DNA of 64,000 nucleotides. Source: Vulcanimicrobiota bacterium. Its GTDB lineage: Bacteria > Vulcanimicrobiota > Vulcanimicrobiia > Vulcanimicrobiales > Vulcanimicrobiaceae. The notes beneath the pieces were generated by a model that did no database searches, had not been told where the DNA came from, and saw only the letters and a program-made list of their open reading frames with translations. The position numbers were made by a program, and so were the translations under genes. The stretch is from contig JAAXCX010000001.1 in assembly GCA_013036105.1 (NCBI GenBank), forward strand, positions 248,001 through 312,000. Reading direction: 5' to 3'. Numbering within the stretch: position 1 is the stretch's first letter; every line of letters begins with the position of its first letter. Below are positions 15,170 through 24,792 of the stretch, in pieces.

Positions 15170-17514
15170 GCGAGCAGCCGTTGGTCACGGTGACCATCGA
15201 CGGCACGCAAGTGCAGGTTCCGAAAGGAACGTGGCTTGTTGAAGCGGCGAAGCAAATTCAACGCGAGATTCCTGTCTACTGTTACCATCGCAAGATGGGG
15301 CCGGCCGGCTTGTGCCGCATTTGCCTCGTCGAGATCGAGGGTATGCCGAAGCTGCAGATCGCCTGCAACACCGCCGTGACCGACGGCATGGTCGTGCACA
15401 CGCAGAGCGACAAAGCGTCGGACGGACGCCGCGCCGTGCTCGAGCTGTATCTCGTGAATCATCCTCTAGACTGCCCGATTTGCGACAAGGGCGGCGAGTG
15501 TGATCTGCAAGATTACGCCATGGCATACGGCCAGGGCTACTCGCGCAGCGTCGATCCGAAAGTGAGTAAACCCAAAGCAGTGGACCTTGGCCCGACGATC
15601 GTTCTCGATGAAGAACGCTGCGTCGTCTGCCAGCGCTGCGTGCGCTTCGACGACATGATCGTCGGCGAACGCGAGCTGGTTCTGAAAGATCGCGGCGTGC
15701 GCAATATCATCGCGACGGCAAACGGGGAGCCGTACCGGCATAACTATACGGGGAACGTGACCGAGCTTTGCCCCGTCGGCGCATTGACCTCGAAAACGTA
15801 CCGCTTCAAATCACGCCCGTGGGATCTGCGGCGCACGGAAACGACGTGCACGCAGTGCCCGGTCGGCTGTCAAATGCACGTAGACGTGCGTGTCGGCGTC
15901 GTGCAGCGTACGATGTCGGTCGAAAACGACGACGCGATCAGCGATGGCTGGCTCTGCGATCGCGGCCGCTATAACGTTGGTTTTTACGACGCTCCCGAGC
16001 GCATCACACAGCCGATGTACAAGCGCGACGGCGGCTGGGTGCAAATCGGCTGGGACGACGCACTCGATCTCTGGGCAACGGCAATTCGCGAGGCGTGCGC
16101 GGTGAATCCGGCGTCAGTTGGGGTTGTCGGCGGCGGCCGCTTGACGAATGAAGAAACGTTTGTGCTGCAGCATCTCTTCCGCGCTAAAGGCGTGGCAAAT
16201 CTCGATTGGCGCGCCGGACGTCAGCGCCAGGCATCGCCGGGACGCAACGCCGGCTCGCTCGTCGATCTGGAGAGCTGCTCCGCTATTCTGCTCGTCGGAG
16301 AATCGCCGGCCGAGCGCGCGCCGGTCATGGATCTGCGCATTCGCAAAGCCGCGCTGCAAAAAGGCGCCAAAGTCGTTCGCATCGCGTCGGCCGAGCGCGC
16401 TTATCCTGCCCCAATTCCGTCGACGGATGTGGCGACCGTTGCGGAAGCGATAAAAACTGTGCCGAAGGAAGCCAAGCGCATCGCGATCGTGTGGGACGGC
16501 TGCGACGGCGAACTCGCGACCTCGCTGCTCGAAAGACTCCCCGCCGACGCGGAGATTCTAACGTACATCAGCGGCGAGCAGCCGAATGCGCGCGGCGCCG
16601 AAGCGATGGGCATGCTCCCGTTTGGCAAGCCCGGGTACGTCAAGGTCGAGTCGGGACTAGGCGCCGCAGAAATGTTCGCAGCCGCGAGTGACGGGAAGCT
16701 CGCCGTGCTTTCGATCTTTGGCGCTAACCCGGCGCTCTATCGCGCGGATTTCGCGCCCGCGTCGTTTACGGTCGTGAGCGATCTCTTCATGAGCGAAACC
16801 GCGCAGCTCGCGGATCTGGTGCTTCCCGCGAAGGGACCGTTCGAAAAAACCGGCACTACGACCAACATGACGGGCGACGTGCTGCCGGTCAATGCCGCGC
16901 ATTCGCTCGAGACGCCGGCCGATGCTTTGAGCGACCTCGAGATGATCGTCGCGCTCGCCGAAAAACTCGGCGTGGAACTGCCGGGTGCCGAGGAAGTGGA
17001 TGCGGCGGTAATACGCCACCTCGCAAAACCGCCCGAAGATTTCACCCTTGGCGACGCGCGTTTTGGCTTCGAGGCGCGCGAAAAGAAGAAGCGCGGCAAA
17101 GAGACATCGTTCGAAGTTGTCGTGCAGACACGCATCTTCGCGGGCGGCGGAACGAGCGCGCACGATGCTCGCATCGCCGAACTTTGTCCGCTCCCCGCGG
17201 CAGCAATCTCCCCGGAAGATGCCGCCGAGATTGGTGTGAGCACCGGTGATTACGTCGATTTAGTGCCCCTCGACCGAGGCGCCGACGGCGCCTTGCTCGG
17301 GGTCCTTCGACAGGCTCAGGATGACAATCCTAATCACAACGTTGGGCGCGATCTGCTCGTCGAAGTGCGCGAGGGAATGCCGCGCGGAGTGGTCGCGCTG
17401 ATTGGCGGACTGCCCGACAGCCCGGCCAATCTTTTCGACGGCGCGAACGTGAGCGTCACGAATATCCGGCAGACCGCTGAAGACCCGGCGGAAACGGTCG
17501 GGGCGCCGGCATGA
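15166..17514 (+). CDS. nuoG: NADH-quinone oxidoreductase subunit G
   Basis: 75-kDa subunit holding the remaining peripheral clusters. The N-terminal [2Fe-2S] ligands are Cys39, 50, 53 and 67; the His-Cys cluster motif is HPLDCPICDKGGEC (99-112); EERCVVCQRC (149-158) with ELCPVGALTSKTYRF follows; TTCTQCPVGCQMHVD marks the molybdopterin-oxidoreductase-like fourth-cluster motif. The rest is the degenerate molybdopterin domain. Residues about 712-721 (GVLRQAQDD region) are encoded by a copy of a dispersed intergenic repeat kept in frame. 782 residues. Junctions with nuoF and nuoH overlap by 4 bp. Confidence 0.94.
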   Translation: MSEQPLVTVTIDGTQVQVPKGTWLVEAAKQIQREIPVYCYHRKMGPAGLCRICLVEIEGMPKLQIACNTAVTDGMVVHTQSDKASDGRRAVLELYLVNHPLDCPICDKGGECDLQDYAMAYGQGYSRSVDPKVSKPKAVDLGPTIVLDEERCVVCQRCVRFDDMIVGERELVLKDRGVRNIIATANGEPYRHNYTGNVTELCPVGALTSKTYRFKSRPWDLRRTETTCTQCPVGCQMHVDVRVGVVQRTMSVENDDAISDGWLCDRGRYNVGFYDAPERITQPMYKRDGGWVQIGWDDALDLWATAIREACAVNPASVGVVGGGRLTNEETFVLQHLFRAKGVANLDWRAGRQRQASPGRNAGSLVDLESCSAILLVGESPAERAPVMDLRIRKAALQKGAKVVRIASAERAYPAPIPSTDVATVAEAIKTVPKEAKRIAIVWDGCDGELATSLLERLPADAEILTYISGEQPNARGAEAMGMLPFGKPGYVKVESGLGAAEMFAAASDGKLAVLSIFGANPALYRADFAPASFTVVSDLFMSETAQLADLVLPAKGPFEKTGTTTNMTGDVLPVNAAHSLETPADALSDLEMIVALAEKLGVELPGAEEVDAAVIRHLAKPPEDFTLGDARFGFEAREKKKRGKETSFEVVVQTRIFAGGGTSAHDARIAELCPLPAAAISPEDAAEIGVSTGDYVDLVPLDRGADGALLGVLRQAQDDNPNHNVGRDLLVEVREGMPRGVVALIGGLPDSPANLFDGANVSVTNIRQTAEDPAETVGAPA
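17301..17326. repeat. Dispersed repeat copy inside nuoG
   Basis: The 26-bp segment runs from GGTCCTTCGAC to CTCAGGATGACA. Its right 12 bases are the exact reverse complement of TGTCATCCTGAG at 28819-28830, and its left end matches GTCGAAGGAC of that copy, so two copies of one repeat family are in the window. Here it is translated as VLRQAQDD. A short hairpin (AGGCGCC, 3-base loop, GGCGCCT) lies just upstream. Confidence 0.75.
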
Positions 17515-18515
17515 ACGGCTTCATGACGCCGCAGTCGTCGATCTGGTGGATGGTTTTGCTCAAGTGCGCCATTCTGCTTTTGGTCGTGATCACGACGTTC
17601 GCGTATGCCATGCTCGCCGAACGCAAAGTCATGGGGTGGATGCAGTTGCGGCCGGGACCCAACCGGGTCGGCCCTTGGGGACTGCTGCAGCCCGCCGTCG
17701 ACGCGGTCAAGCTCATATTAAAGGAAGACCTGACGCCGAAGACCGCCGACCCGCTCATCTACCGGCTGGCGCCGTTCATCTCGCTCGTCACCGCGTTTGC
17801 CGTTTACGCCGTCATTCCGTTCTCGGAACCCGGACCCGGAAACGTGTGGGCCGTCGGTGATGTGAACGCGGGCATCTTGTTGATCCTGGCGATGACGTCC
17901 ATTGGCGTCTACGGCATATCGCTTGGCGGTTGGGCTTCGGGATCGAAGTACCCGCTCTTGGGCAGCGTGCGTTCTACCGCGCAGCTGGTCAGCTACGAAC
18001 TGGCGATGGGCATGTCGCTGGTCGGCGTGCTGATCCTCGCGGGCACGACCTCACTTGTCGGCATCGTCAACAGCCAAGCCAAGTTGTGGTTCTTCATTCC
18101 GCAATTCATCGGCTTCATGATTTACGTGATCACGGCCGTGGCCGAAACCAATCGCGCGCCGTTCGATTTGGTTGAAGCCGACGCAGAACTCGTCGGCGGA
18201 TTCAACACCGAATACTCCGGGCTGCGCTTTGGATTATTTTTCATCGCCGAGTATATCAACATGCTGACGGTCTCGTGCATCGCGACGCTGCTCTTTCTGG
18301 GCGGATGGAATGCGGTCGCGGGATTGACGATCGTTCCCGGCATCGTGTGGTTCTTGTTGAAAGTGGCGTTCTTTATGTTCGCGTACATCTGGCTGCGTTC
18401 GACATTCCCGCGGATCCGGTACGACCGTTTGATGACGTTCGGCTGGAAGGTGCTGCTTCCGGTTGCCACGCTCAATCTGATCGCAACCGCGGCTTACGTG
18501 GCGGTGCGCGGATGA
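17511..18515 (+). CDS. nuoH: NADH-quinone oxidoreductase subunit H
   Basis: Membrane subunit that links the peripheral arm to the proton-pumping arm and lines the quinone tunnel. 334 residues with about eight helices. Conserved loops are present: ERKVMGWMQLRPGPNRVGPW (about 37-56) and AETNRAPFDLVEADAELVGG with GFNTEYSG, containing the acidic residues implicated in quinone coupling. ATG at 17511 overlaps nuoG; nuoI overlaps its end by 4 bp. Confidence 0.95.
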   Translation: MNGFMTPQSSIWWMVLLKCAILLLVVITTFAYAMLAERKVMGWMQLRPGPNRVGPWGLLQPAVDAVKLILKEDLTPKTADPLIYRLAPFISLVTAFAVYAVIPFSEPGPGNVWAVGDVNAGILLILAMTSIGVYGISLGGWASGSKYPLLGSVRSTAQLVSYELAMGMSLVGVLILAGTTSLVGIVNSQAKLWFFIPQFIGFMIYVITAVAETNRAPFDLVEADAELVGGFNTEYSGLRFGLFFIAEYINMLTVSCIATLLFLGGWNAVAGLTIVPGIVWFLLKVAFFMFAYIWLRSTFPRIRYDRLMTFGWKVLLPVATLNLIATAAYVAVRG

Positions 18516-19111
18516 GCCGCAAAAATTTGTACAACGTCGGCGCGCTGCTGGCAGGGCTCGGCGTGACCTTCAAGTTCATGTTCAAGCGCAAGCCGACGAT
18601 TCAATATCCCTCGCGCAAGAAGAAGCACGCGCCGCGTTTCCACGGTTTGCACGAACTGCGCCGCTACGGCGACGGCAAAGAGCGCTGTATCGGCTGCGAG
18701 CTCTGCTCGAGCGTTTGTCCGGCTAACGCGATCACCGTGATCGGGGCGGAAAACTCGCCGGCCGACCGCCGCTCTCCCGGCGAGCGTTACGCAGCGCGAT
18801 ACGAGATCGACGAGCTGCGCTGTATTTTCTGCGGGATGTGCGAGGAAGCGTGTCCCACGGACGCGATCGTGCTTACGCCGCGCTTTGAGATGTCCGATTA
18901 CCGGCGCGGATCGTTCATCTATTCCAAAGATCGCTTGCTCGTGCCGCCGGAGGCGGGCACCGGATTGGCGCCGGACGACCGGCCCAACGGCATTCCGTCC
19001 GACCTCGGCCGGGTCGCAGAAATCAAATCCACCGTCGACACCGGCGAAGGCTACGACGCCACCTGGCGCGGCACGATCCTCAAGACGCAAACCAAAGGCT
19101 TGGCCGAATGA
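18512..19111 (+). CDS. nuoI: NADH-quinone oxidoreductase subunit I
   Basis: Ferredoxin-like subunit carrying two [4Fe-4S] clusters (N6a, N6b). The motifs are CIGCELCSSVCP (Cys59, 62, 65, 69) and CIFCGMCEEACP (Cys104, 107, 110, 114). The N-terminal amphipathic part LYNVGALLAGLGVTFKFMF associates with the membrane. 199 residues; about 50 residues after the second cluster are typical. ATG at 18512 overlaps the nuoH stop; the upstream open frame lies within nuoH. Confidence 0.95.
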   Translation: MSRKNLYNVGALLAGLGVTFKFMFKRKPTIQYPSRKKKHAPRFHGLHELRRYGDGKERCIGCELCSSVCPANAITVIGAENSPADRRSPGERYAARYEIDELRCIFCGMCEEACPTDAIVLTPRFEMSDYRRGSFIYSKDRLLVPPEAGTGLAPDDRPNGIPSDLGRVAEIKSTVDTGEGYDATWRGTILKTQTKGLAE

Positions 19112-19710
19112 CTGTTGCGTTCTGGATCTTGGCGCTGCTGCTGATCGCGTCGGCAATCTTCGTGATCACGGCGCAGAAACCGGTGCATAGCGTTGCCGGC
19201 CTGCTCGCGCATTTTCTTTTTCTGGCGATCACGTACTTCATGCTCTCAGCCGAATTTCTCGGCGTGATTCAACTGATCGTCTACAGCGGCGCAATCCTCA
19301 TGCTCTTCGTTTTCGTCATCGCGCTGCTTTCCAGCGGCGTCGCACCGTTTGCGGTGGGGCCGGATCGCCTGCCGAAGATTGCCGCGCCCGCTGTCGTCAT
19401 TATCGCGATTCTCCTGGGCTTCGTCGCTTATGCCGTCTCGCGCGAACCCGCCGTCACGCCGGCGCTGCATGGAGTCGCTTCGGGTCCGGTCGGGACGGCC
19501 GGCGTCTTCGGTTCGGTAGCGGATTTCGGACACGCGCTCTTCACGCTGAATCTGCTGCCGTTTGAAATCACCGCGTTCATTCTCATGGTCGCCGTCGTGG
19601 GCGTGATCTTGCTGGCCGGCGATCACGTGCCGTACGTGCCTACGCGCCGTCGCGCGCGCTTGGTCGAAAGCGATATGCGCGAAGCGATCGTGCGCGCGGG
19701 AGAAGAGTAG
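19108..19710 (+). CDS. nuoJ: NADH-quinone oxidoreductase subunit J
   Basis: Membrane subunit of complex I, 200 residues with five predicted helices. The conserved stretch FLGVIQLIVYSGAILMLFVF (about 51-70) contains the pi-bulge helix of the family. The C-terminus is a short basic and acidic cytoplasmic tail. Overlaps nuoI by 4 bp and shares one base with the GTG start of nuoK. Confidence 0.94.
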   Translation: MTVAFWILALLLIASAIFVITAQKPVHSVAGLLAHFLFLAITYFMLSAEFLGVIQLIVYSGAILMLFVFVIALLSSGVAPFAVGPDRLPKIAAPAVVIIAILLGFVAYAVSREPAVTPALHGVASGPVGTAGVFGSVADFGHALFTLNLLPFEITAFILMVAVVGVILLAGDHVPYVPTRRRARLVESDMREAIVRAGEE

Positions 19711-20030
19711 TGCACGCCAATCTCTTGCCGGTCGCGTTGGCGAACTACGTCGCGCTTTCGTCGGTCATTTTCTTTATCGGTGTGGCGGGCGTGGTGCTGC
19801 GCCGCAACCCGCTGATCATGCTGATGAGCATCGAACTGATGTGGAACGCGGCGAACCTGCTGTTTCTGGCGTTCGCGCGGGCGTGGCTGAACAATGCCGG
19901 GCACATCTTCGCGTTCCTCGTGATAACCGTCGCCGCCGCGGAAGCCGCGATCGGTTTGGCTATCGTCGTTATCGTCTTCCGGAGCCGCGCGAACGTCGAC
20001 GTTGACGAAGTCGCGATGATGAAAGGATGA
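19710..20030 (+). CDS. nuoK: NADH-quinone oxidoreductase subunit K
   Basis: Small membrane subunit with three helices, 106 residues, homologous to MrpC. Contains GVAGVVLRRNPLIMLMSIEL with the conserved glutamate, and a second one in AAAEAAIGLAIVV. GTG start at 19710 overlaps the TAG stop of nuoJ; the end overlaps nuoL by 4 bp. Confidence 0.94.
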   Translation: MHANLLPVALANYVALSSVIFFIGVAGVVLRRNPLIMLMSIELMWNAANLLFLAFARAWLNNAGHIFAFLVITVAAAEAAIGLAIVVIVFRSRANVDVDEVAMMKG

Positions 20031-21955
20031 TGCTGCTCGCGATTTGGCTCGTGCCGTTAGCCGGCGCGATCGTCAACTGGGCGTTCGGTCCGCAGTTAAA
20101 GCGCGCGGCCGGAGTTGTCGGATGCGTAGCGTTGGCCGTGCCGTTCGTTGCGACGATCTTGTCCTGGAGTGCGGCGACGCAGAACGCCGGCTCAGCCGTC
20201 GGCATGCATCAGGCGCTGTTCTCATGGATGCCGGGATTTGATTTCGGATTGCTTCTCGATCCGCTCTCGCTGATTTGGGCGCTCATTATTACCGGCGTCG
20301 GCTTTTTGATCCACGTGTACTCGGTCGGCTACATGTGGAACGACAACGCGATCGCGCGGTTCTTTGCCTACATGAATTTCTTCGTCTTCGCGATGCTGAC
20401 GCTTGTCCTGTCAGATAACTTCGTAGGCCTGCTCGTCGGTTGGGGACTCGTCGGTTTGGCTTCGTATTTCCTGATCGGCTTCTGGTTTTTCAAGCCAACC
20501 GCCGTCGCCGCGGCTCGCAAGGCGTTCGTCATCAACGTCGTAGGCGACGTTGCGATCATGTTCGCGATCTTCCTGATGTTCGCGAAGACCGGCTCGACCA
20601 GCTTTGCGACAGTCTTCGGGCACGTGCCCGCGCTCGGCAACTGGCTTTTCCTGGTTTGCGTGTTTCTGTTTATCGGCGCGGCAGCGAAATCGGCGCAGAT
20701 TCCGCTGCACACGTGGCTCCCCGACGCAATGGAAGGCCCCACGCCTGTCTCCGCGCTGATCCACGCCGCGACGATGGTTACGGCGGGTGTCTACCTCGTC
20801 GCGCGATGCTGGCCGCTCTGGAATGCCTCCCACGAAGCGCAGCTGCTCGTCGGAACGATCGGCGGCCTAACCGCGCTCGCCGGCGCGCTCCTCGGCATCG
20901 CGCAATGGGACATAAAACGGATCCTCGCCTATTCGACCATGTCGCAGATCGGCTACATGATCATGGGCGTCGGCGTGACGGCCTATCAAGCGGGCGTCGC
21001 GCATTTTTTCACGCATGCGTTTTTCAAGGCGTGCCTGTTCTTGGGCGCGGGCATCGTGATTCACGAACTCGCCGACGAACAAGACATTCGCCGTATGGGC
21101 GGCATGCGGTCGCGTGCGCCCGTGGCATTCTTTGCGATGTTTGCCTCGGTGCTGGCGATCAGCGGATTCCCCGGCTTCGCCGGTTTCTTCAGTAAAGACG
21201 CGGTCATTTTCGGAGCGCTCGAGCACGGGCATCCGTGGCTGTACGTCATCGGAATCATCACCGCCGGAATTACCGCCTACTATATGTTCCGGCTCTTTTT
21301 CGTGACGTTCTTCGGCACGTACCGCGGCGATTTGGATCCGGCGCAAGTGGGCGTGATGAATCCGAGCGAGCCGGCCGCGCACGAACCGGCGCACGGCGAG
21401 ACGCACGCGCCCGCGTGGCTGATGGGCGCCCCGGTTGCGATTCTGGGCGTTTTCGCGGTGATCGCCGGCTACGTCATGATCGGAGCGAACTCGGCTTGGA
21501 ACCGTTTTTTCGCGCAAACGTTTCCATCTGCAAATCTTGCCGCACCGGCAATAAGCGAAGGCTGGACGACCGCGATACTCTTCGTGGTGATGGCGGGCGG
21601 CATCGCGATCGCATATGTGCGGTACGCGACGCCCGTCGCACTCGCGGATGCGCCGGCGCGACTGCGCGCGGAGTCTCAACGCCTGCCCGCAATACTGGTG
21701 AAGCTGTTTTACTTCGATGAGCTCATCGATTGGCTGTTCGTCAAACCGTCGCAGGCGCTCGGAAGATTCTTCGGTTCCATCTTCGATCCCGACGTGATCG
21801 ACGGCGGGGTGCGCGCCCTCGTTGGTTTCAACACAGGCTTGGGCACGCTCGTACGCGGAGCGCAGACCGGCTTGCTGCGTTCGTACGCGCTGGTCATCGT
21901 CTTCGGAGCAGCGCTCTTTGCGGTGTACTACGCGCTCCAGGGGGCTGCGCGCTAA
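20027..21955 (+). CDS. nuoL: NADH-quinone oxidoreductase subunit L
   Basis: Largest antiporter-like proton-pumping subunit, 642 residues. The Proton_antipo core is clear: VGWGLVGLASYFLIGFWF, KSAQIPLHTWLPDAMEGPTP with the conserved lysine and proline, and ALIHAATMVTAGVYLVAR. The C-terminus continues into the long lateral helix region (after about residue 470). ATGATG start at 20027. Shares one base with nuoM. Confidence 0.95.
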   Translation: MMLLAIWLVPLAGAIVNWAFGPQLKRAAGVVGCVALAVPFVATILSWSAATQNAGSAVGMHQALFSWMPGFDFGLLLDPLSLIWALIITGVGFLIHVYSVGYMWNDNAIARFFAYMNFFVFAMLTLVLSDNFVGLLVGWGLVGLASYFLIGFWFFKPTAVAAARKAFVINVVGDVAIMFAIFLMFAKTGSTSFATVFGHVPALGNWLFLVCVFLFIGAAAKSAQIPLHTWLPDAMEGPTPVSALIHAATMVTAGVYLVARCWPLWNASHEAQLLVGTIGGLTALAGALLGIAQWDIKRILAYSTMSQIGYMIMGVGVTAYQAGVAHFFTHAFFKACLFLGAGIVIHELADEQDIRRMGGMRSRAPVAFFAMFASVLAISGFPGFAGFFSKDAVIFGALEHGHPWLYVIGIITAGITAYYMFRLFFVTFFGTYRGDLDPAQVGVMNPSEPAAHEPAHGETHAPAWLMGAPVAILGVFAVIAGYVMIGANSAWNRFFAQTFPSANLAAPAISEGWTTAILFVVMAGGIAIAYVRYATPVALADAPARLRAESQRLPAILVKLFYFDELIDWLFVKPSQALGRFFGSIFDPDVIDGGVRALVGFNTGLGTLVRGAQTGLLRSYALVIVFGAALFAVYYALQGAAR

Positions 21956-23331
21956 TGGTCCTGCTGCTGATTCTGTTGCCAATCGCAGCCGGCTCGGTGC
22001 TCTTTGCGCTCCCGCGCGGCGAACGCTTATGGAGCCGCGTGATCGGCTGCGTGGTAGCGGCGGCGACGTTTGCGCTTCCGCTACTCGATCCCAACGGCGG
22101 CGACTTCTCGGCGCGCTGGCTCTCGCGACCATTCACCGCCTCGCTGCATTTCTCGTGGAGCGGATTCTCGCTGTGGCTGGTGCTGCTGCTCGCGCTCTGC
22201 ACGTTCTGCGCGATTCTGGCGACGAATGCCGCCCAGAGCCGCACGATGGTTGCCTTGCTGTTGATGCTCGAAGGCGGCATGATGGGCGTGTTTACGGCGC
22301 GCGACATTCTCGCGTTCGCACTTTTCTGGGACCTGATGCTCATTCCGCCCTTCTTTGCGCTGATCGAATGGGCGCCGCATCGTGAAACCGCTTGGCGTTT
22401 TCTGATCTACAATTTCTCGGGCGGCCTGACGCTGTTGCTGGCGACGGCCGCATTCGGCATCCTGAGCGGATCGACCGATGTGATCGGCGGCACGCACCAG
22501 TTCGCCGGATCGTGGGCGCCATGGATTTTCGCCGGCTTCGCGTTTGCGTTCGCCGTAAAAACGCCGTTGTGGCCGCTGCATACGTGGATGCCCAACACCT
22601 ACGCGGAACTCCCGCCGCCCTTCGTCGCGGTCATCAGTGCGGTGCAGTCGAAAGCCGGACTCTACGGATTCATCGTTATCGCGTTGCCGTTCTTGCGCTC
22701 GGCGCTGGTGGAATGGCGCTGGCTCCTCGTTGCGCTGGCGCTCGTCTCGCTGCTCTACGGCGCGTTCGTGGCGCTCACGCAAACCGACACCAAGCGCATC
22801 GTGGCCTACTCGTCGCTTTCGCACCTCGGCCTGATCGTGCTCGCCATCGCGAGCGCCAATCCGGTCGCGATTCAAGGCGCGCTTGTCTACATCGTCGCGC
22901 ACGGACTCTTTAGCGCCGCGCTGTTTCTAATTTTAGGGTATTTGGAAGAGCGCGAAGAGACGCGGTCGGTGCTGAAGCTTGGCGGTCTGGGTGCCGTCAA
23001 TCCAAAACTTGCGGGCGCGTTTACGATCGCAGCGTTGGCGGCGCTCGGGCTTCCGGGCTTGGCCGGCTTTGCCGGCGAGCTCGTGATCCTTACCGGAGTC
23101 TTCCGCGCCGGATACTTCTGGCCGGCGCTCATCGCGCTCGTTCCGATCGTGCTCGCGTCGGCCTATATGCTGAGGCTGCTGCAGGACGTCATCAACGGAC
23201 CGCAAGTCGCGGCGTTGCCGCGGCGCCCCGATCTGACGGTCATCGAAGCGCTGGCAGTTGCGCCGCTGCTGGCGGCATTGCTTTTGGTCGGAATCTATCC
23301 GCACGCGCTCCTGGCAGCAGTGATGCGCTGA
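21955..23331 (+). CDS. nuoM: NADH-quinone oxidoreductase subunit M
   Basis: Antiporter-like membrane subunit, 458 residues. Motifs: FWDLMLIPPFFALIEW with the conserved glutamate, AVKTPLWPLHTWMPNTYAEL, and TDTKRIVAYSSLSHLGLIVL. ATG at 21955 shares a base with the nuoL stop; the upstream in-frame extension overlaps nuoL and was rejected. Ends in a TGATG junction with nuoN. Confidence 0.95.
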   Translation: MVLLLILLPIAAGSVLFALPRGERLWSRVIGCVVAAATFALPLLDPNGGDFSARWLSRPFTASLHFSWSGFSLWLVLLLALCTFCAILATNAAQSRTMVALLLMLEGGMMGVFTARDILAFALFWDLMLIPPFFALIEWAPHRETAWRFLIYNFSGGLTLLLATAAFGILSGSTDVIGGTHQFAGSWAPWIFAGFAFAFAVKTPLWPLHTWMPNTYAELPPPFVAVISAVQSKAGLYGFIVIALPFLRSALVEWRWLLVALALVSLLYGAFVALTQTDTKRIVAYSSLSHLGLIVLAIASANPVAIQGALVYIVAHGLFSAALFLILGYLEEREETRSVLKLGGLGAVNPKLAGAFTIAALAALGLPGLAGFAGELVILTGVFRAGYFWPALIALVPIVLASAYMLRLLQDVINGPQVAALPRRPDLTVIEALAVAPLLAALLLVGIYPHALLAAVMR

Positions 23332-24749
23332 TGCCGAATTTCATCACGCACGAGGATTGGCTGGCGATCACGCCGCTGCTCATAGCGGGCGGAGGAGCGC
23401 TGATCGTGCTGCTCGTCGATCTGCTTTGGCCCAAGCATGCGCCGCGTTACGTTTCGCTCGCGCTTGGAATCGGCGTGTTGCTCGCGGCCGGTGCGTTCGC
23501 CGCGACCACGTACGGCCGCAGTTACGACGCCTTCAACGGCGGGTTTATGCTCGGCGGTTTTGCCGTGGTCTTCCAAGAGATCATCGTCGTCTCTGCGATC
23601 TTCTCGCTCGCGCTCTTCGGCACGTTCGGGCGCGACGATCGCATGGCGGGCATCACAGCGCTCTTGTTGTGGAGTACGACCGGCGCGATGTTGATGGCCG
23701 GCGCCGCGAACTTGATGACGATCTTCTTGGGACTCGAGCTGCTTTCGCTCGCGCTCTACTGCTTGTGCGGCGTCGCCGGCCGGCCCGCGTCGCAAGAGTC
23801 GGCGCTGAAATACTTGATCTTGTCGTCGACCGCGTCGGGCTTTTTGCTCTTCGGTATGGCGCTGCTGTTCGGAGCGACGGGAAGCGTCACGCTGGCGAGT
23901 TTGACGCTGCCGGGTTTAACGGCGAATCCGCTCTACTGGATGGGCGGCGGATTTTTTTTGGTGGGCATCGCGTTCAAACTCAGTCTGATGCCGTTTCACG
24001 TGTGGTCCCCCGACGTGTACGAAGGCGCGCCGTTGCCGGTGACCGCGTTCATGAGCGTGGTGACCAAGGCCGGAACGCTTGCCGTTTTCGCGCGGTTCGC
24101 GTACGCTTTGCCGCACGGTGAGAAGCTGCTGCTGCCGTTTTTCGTCATCGCCGGCATCTCGATGATCGGCGGAAATCTCGCGATGCTGGCGCAGACCGAC
24201 CTCAAGCGTTTGCTGGCGTATTCGGGCGTCGCGCAAGCCGGATACATGGTCGCGGCGCTGGCCGGGGCTTCGGCGCTCGGCATGCGCTATGCCATCTATT
24301 ATTTGGCTGCTTACATGTTTATGAATCTGGGCGCATTTGCCATCGCTGCGCTGTTATCCGGAGAGCGGGAAGAGGGCGCGCAAATCGCCGCGTTCCGCGG
24401 TCTGGGTCAGCGGCAGCCGCTGCTGGCCGCCGCCATGAGTTTCTTCCTGTTGGCCCTGGCGGGCTTTCCGCCGACGGCGGGCTTTCTGGGCAAGATTCTG
24501 ATTCTGGCGGCGACGGTCAATGCCGGATATGCTTGGCTGGCTGCCCTCCTGATAGCCGGAACTGCCATCTCCCTGTACGCCTACTTCAAGATATTCCGGC
24601 TCATGTACGACCCTCACGATTCGCCCGCACCGGCCGTCCGCACGAGCGCGCCTCTCGCCTACGCCGGGGCCGCTTTTTGCGCGGTTTGTGTCATAATCAT
24701 GACTTTCTATCCGTTGACCCCAAGTAACGTATTGCCACTCGTCAAATAG
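23331..24749 (+). CDS. nuoN: NADH-quinone oxidoreductase subunit N
   Basis: Last gene of the operon; antiporter-like subunit of 472 residues. Conserved parts: IFLGLELLSLALYCLCGVAG, FKLSLMPFHVWSPDVYEGAP and AQTDLKRLLAYSGVAQAGYM. Completes the 14-gene nuoA-N set in canonical order, so a full NADH dehydrogenase (proton-pumping) can be made. No clear terminator follows; a TPR gene starts 43 bp downstream and may be co-transcribed. Confidence 0.95.
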   Translation: MPNFITHEDWLAITPLLIAGGGALIVLLVDLLWPKHAPRYVSLALGIGVLLAAGAFAATTYGRSYDAFNGGFMLGGFAVVFQEIIVVSAIFSLALFGTFGRDDRMAGITALLLWSTTGAMLMAGAANLMTIFLGLELLSLALYCLCGVAGRPASQESALKYLILSSTASGFLLFGMALLFGATGSVTLASLTLPGLTANPLYWMGGGFFLVGIAFKLSLMPFHVWSPDVYEGAPLPVTAFMSVVTKAGTLAVFARFAYALPHGEKLLLPFFVIAGISMIGGNLAMLAQTDLKRLLAYSGVAQAGYMVAALAGASALGMRYAIYYLAAYMFMNLGAFAIAALLSGEREEGAQIAAFRGLGQRQPLLAAAMSFFLLALAGFPPTAGFLGKILILAATVNAGYAWLAALLIAGTAISLYAYFKIFRLMYDPHDSPAPAVRTSAPLAYAGAAFCAVCVIIMTFYPLTPSNVLPLVK

Positions 24750-24792
24750 ACCGATACACTAAGAAAGACGCGGCGCAAAAAGAGGCGAGATC

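Noticed and set aside
20867-22132. 421-residue minus-strand frame opposite nuoL/nuoM
   Set aside because: Arg-rich shadow of two clear complex I genes; no start signal or domain.
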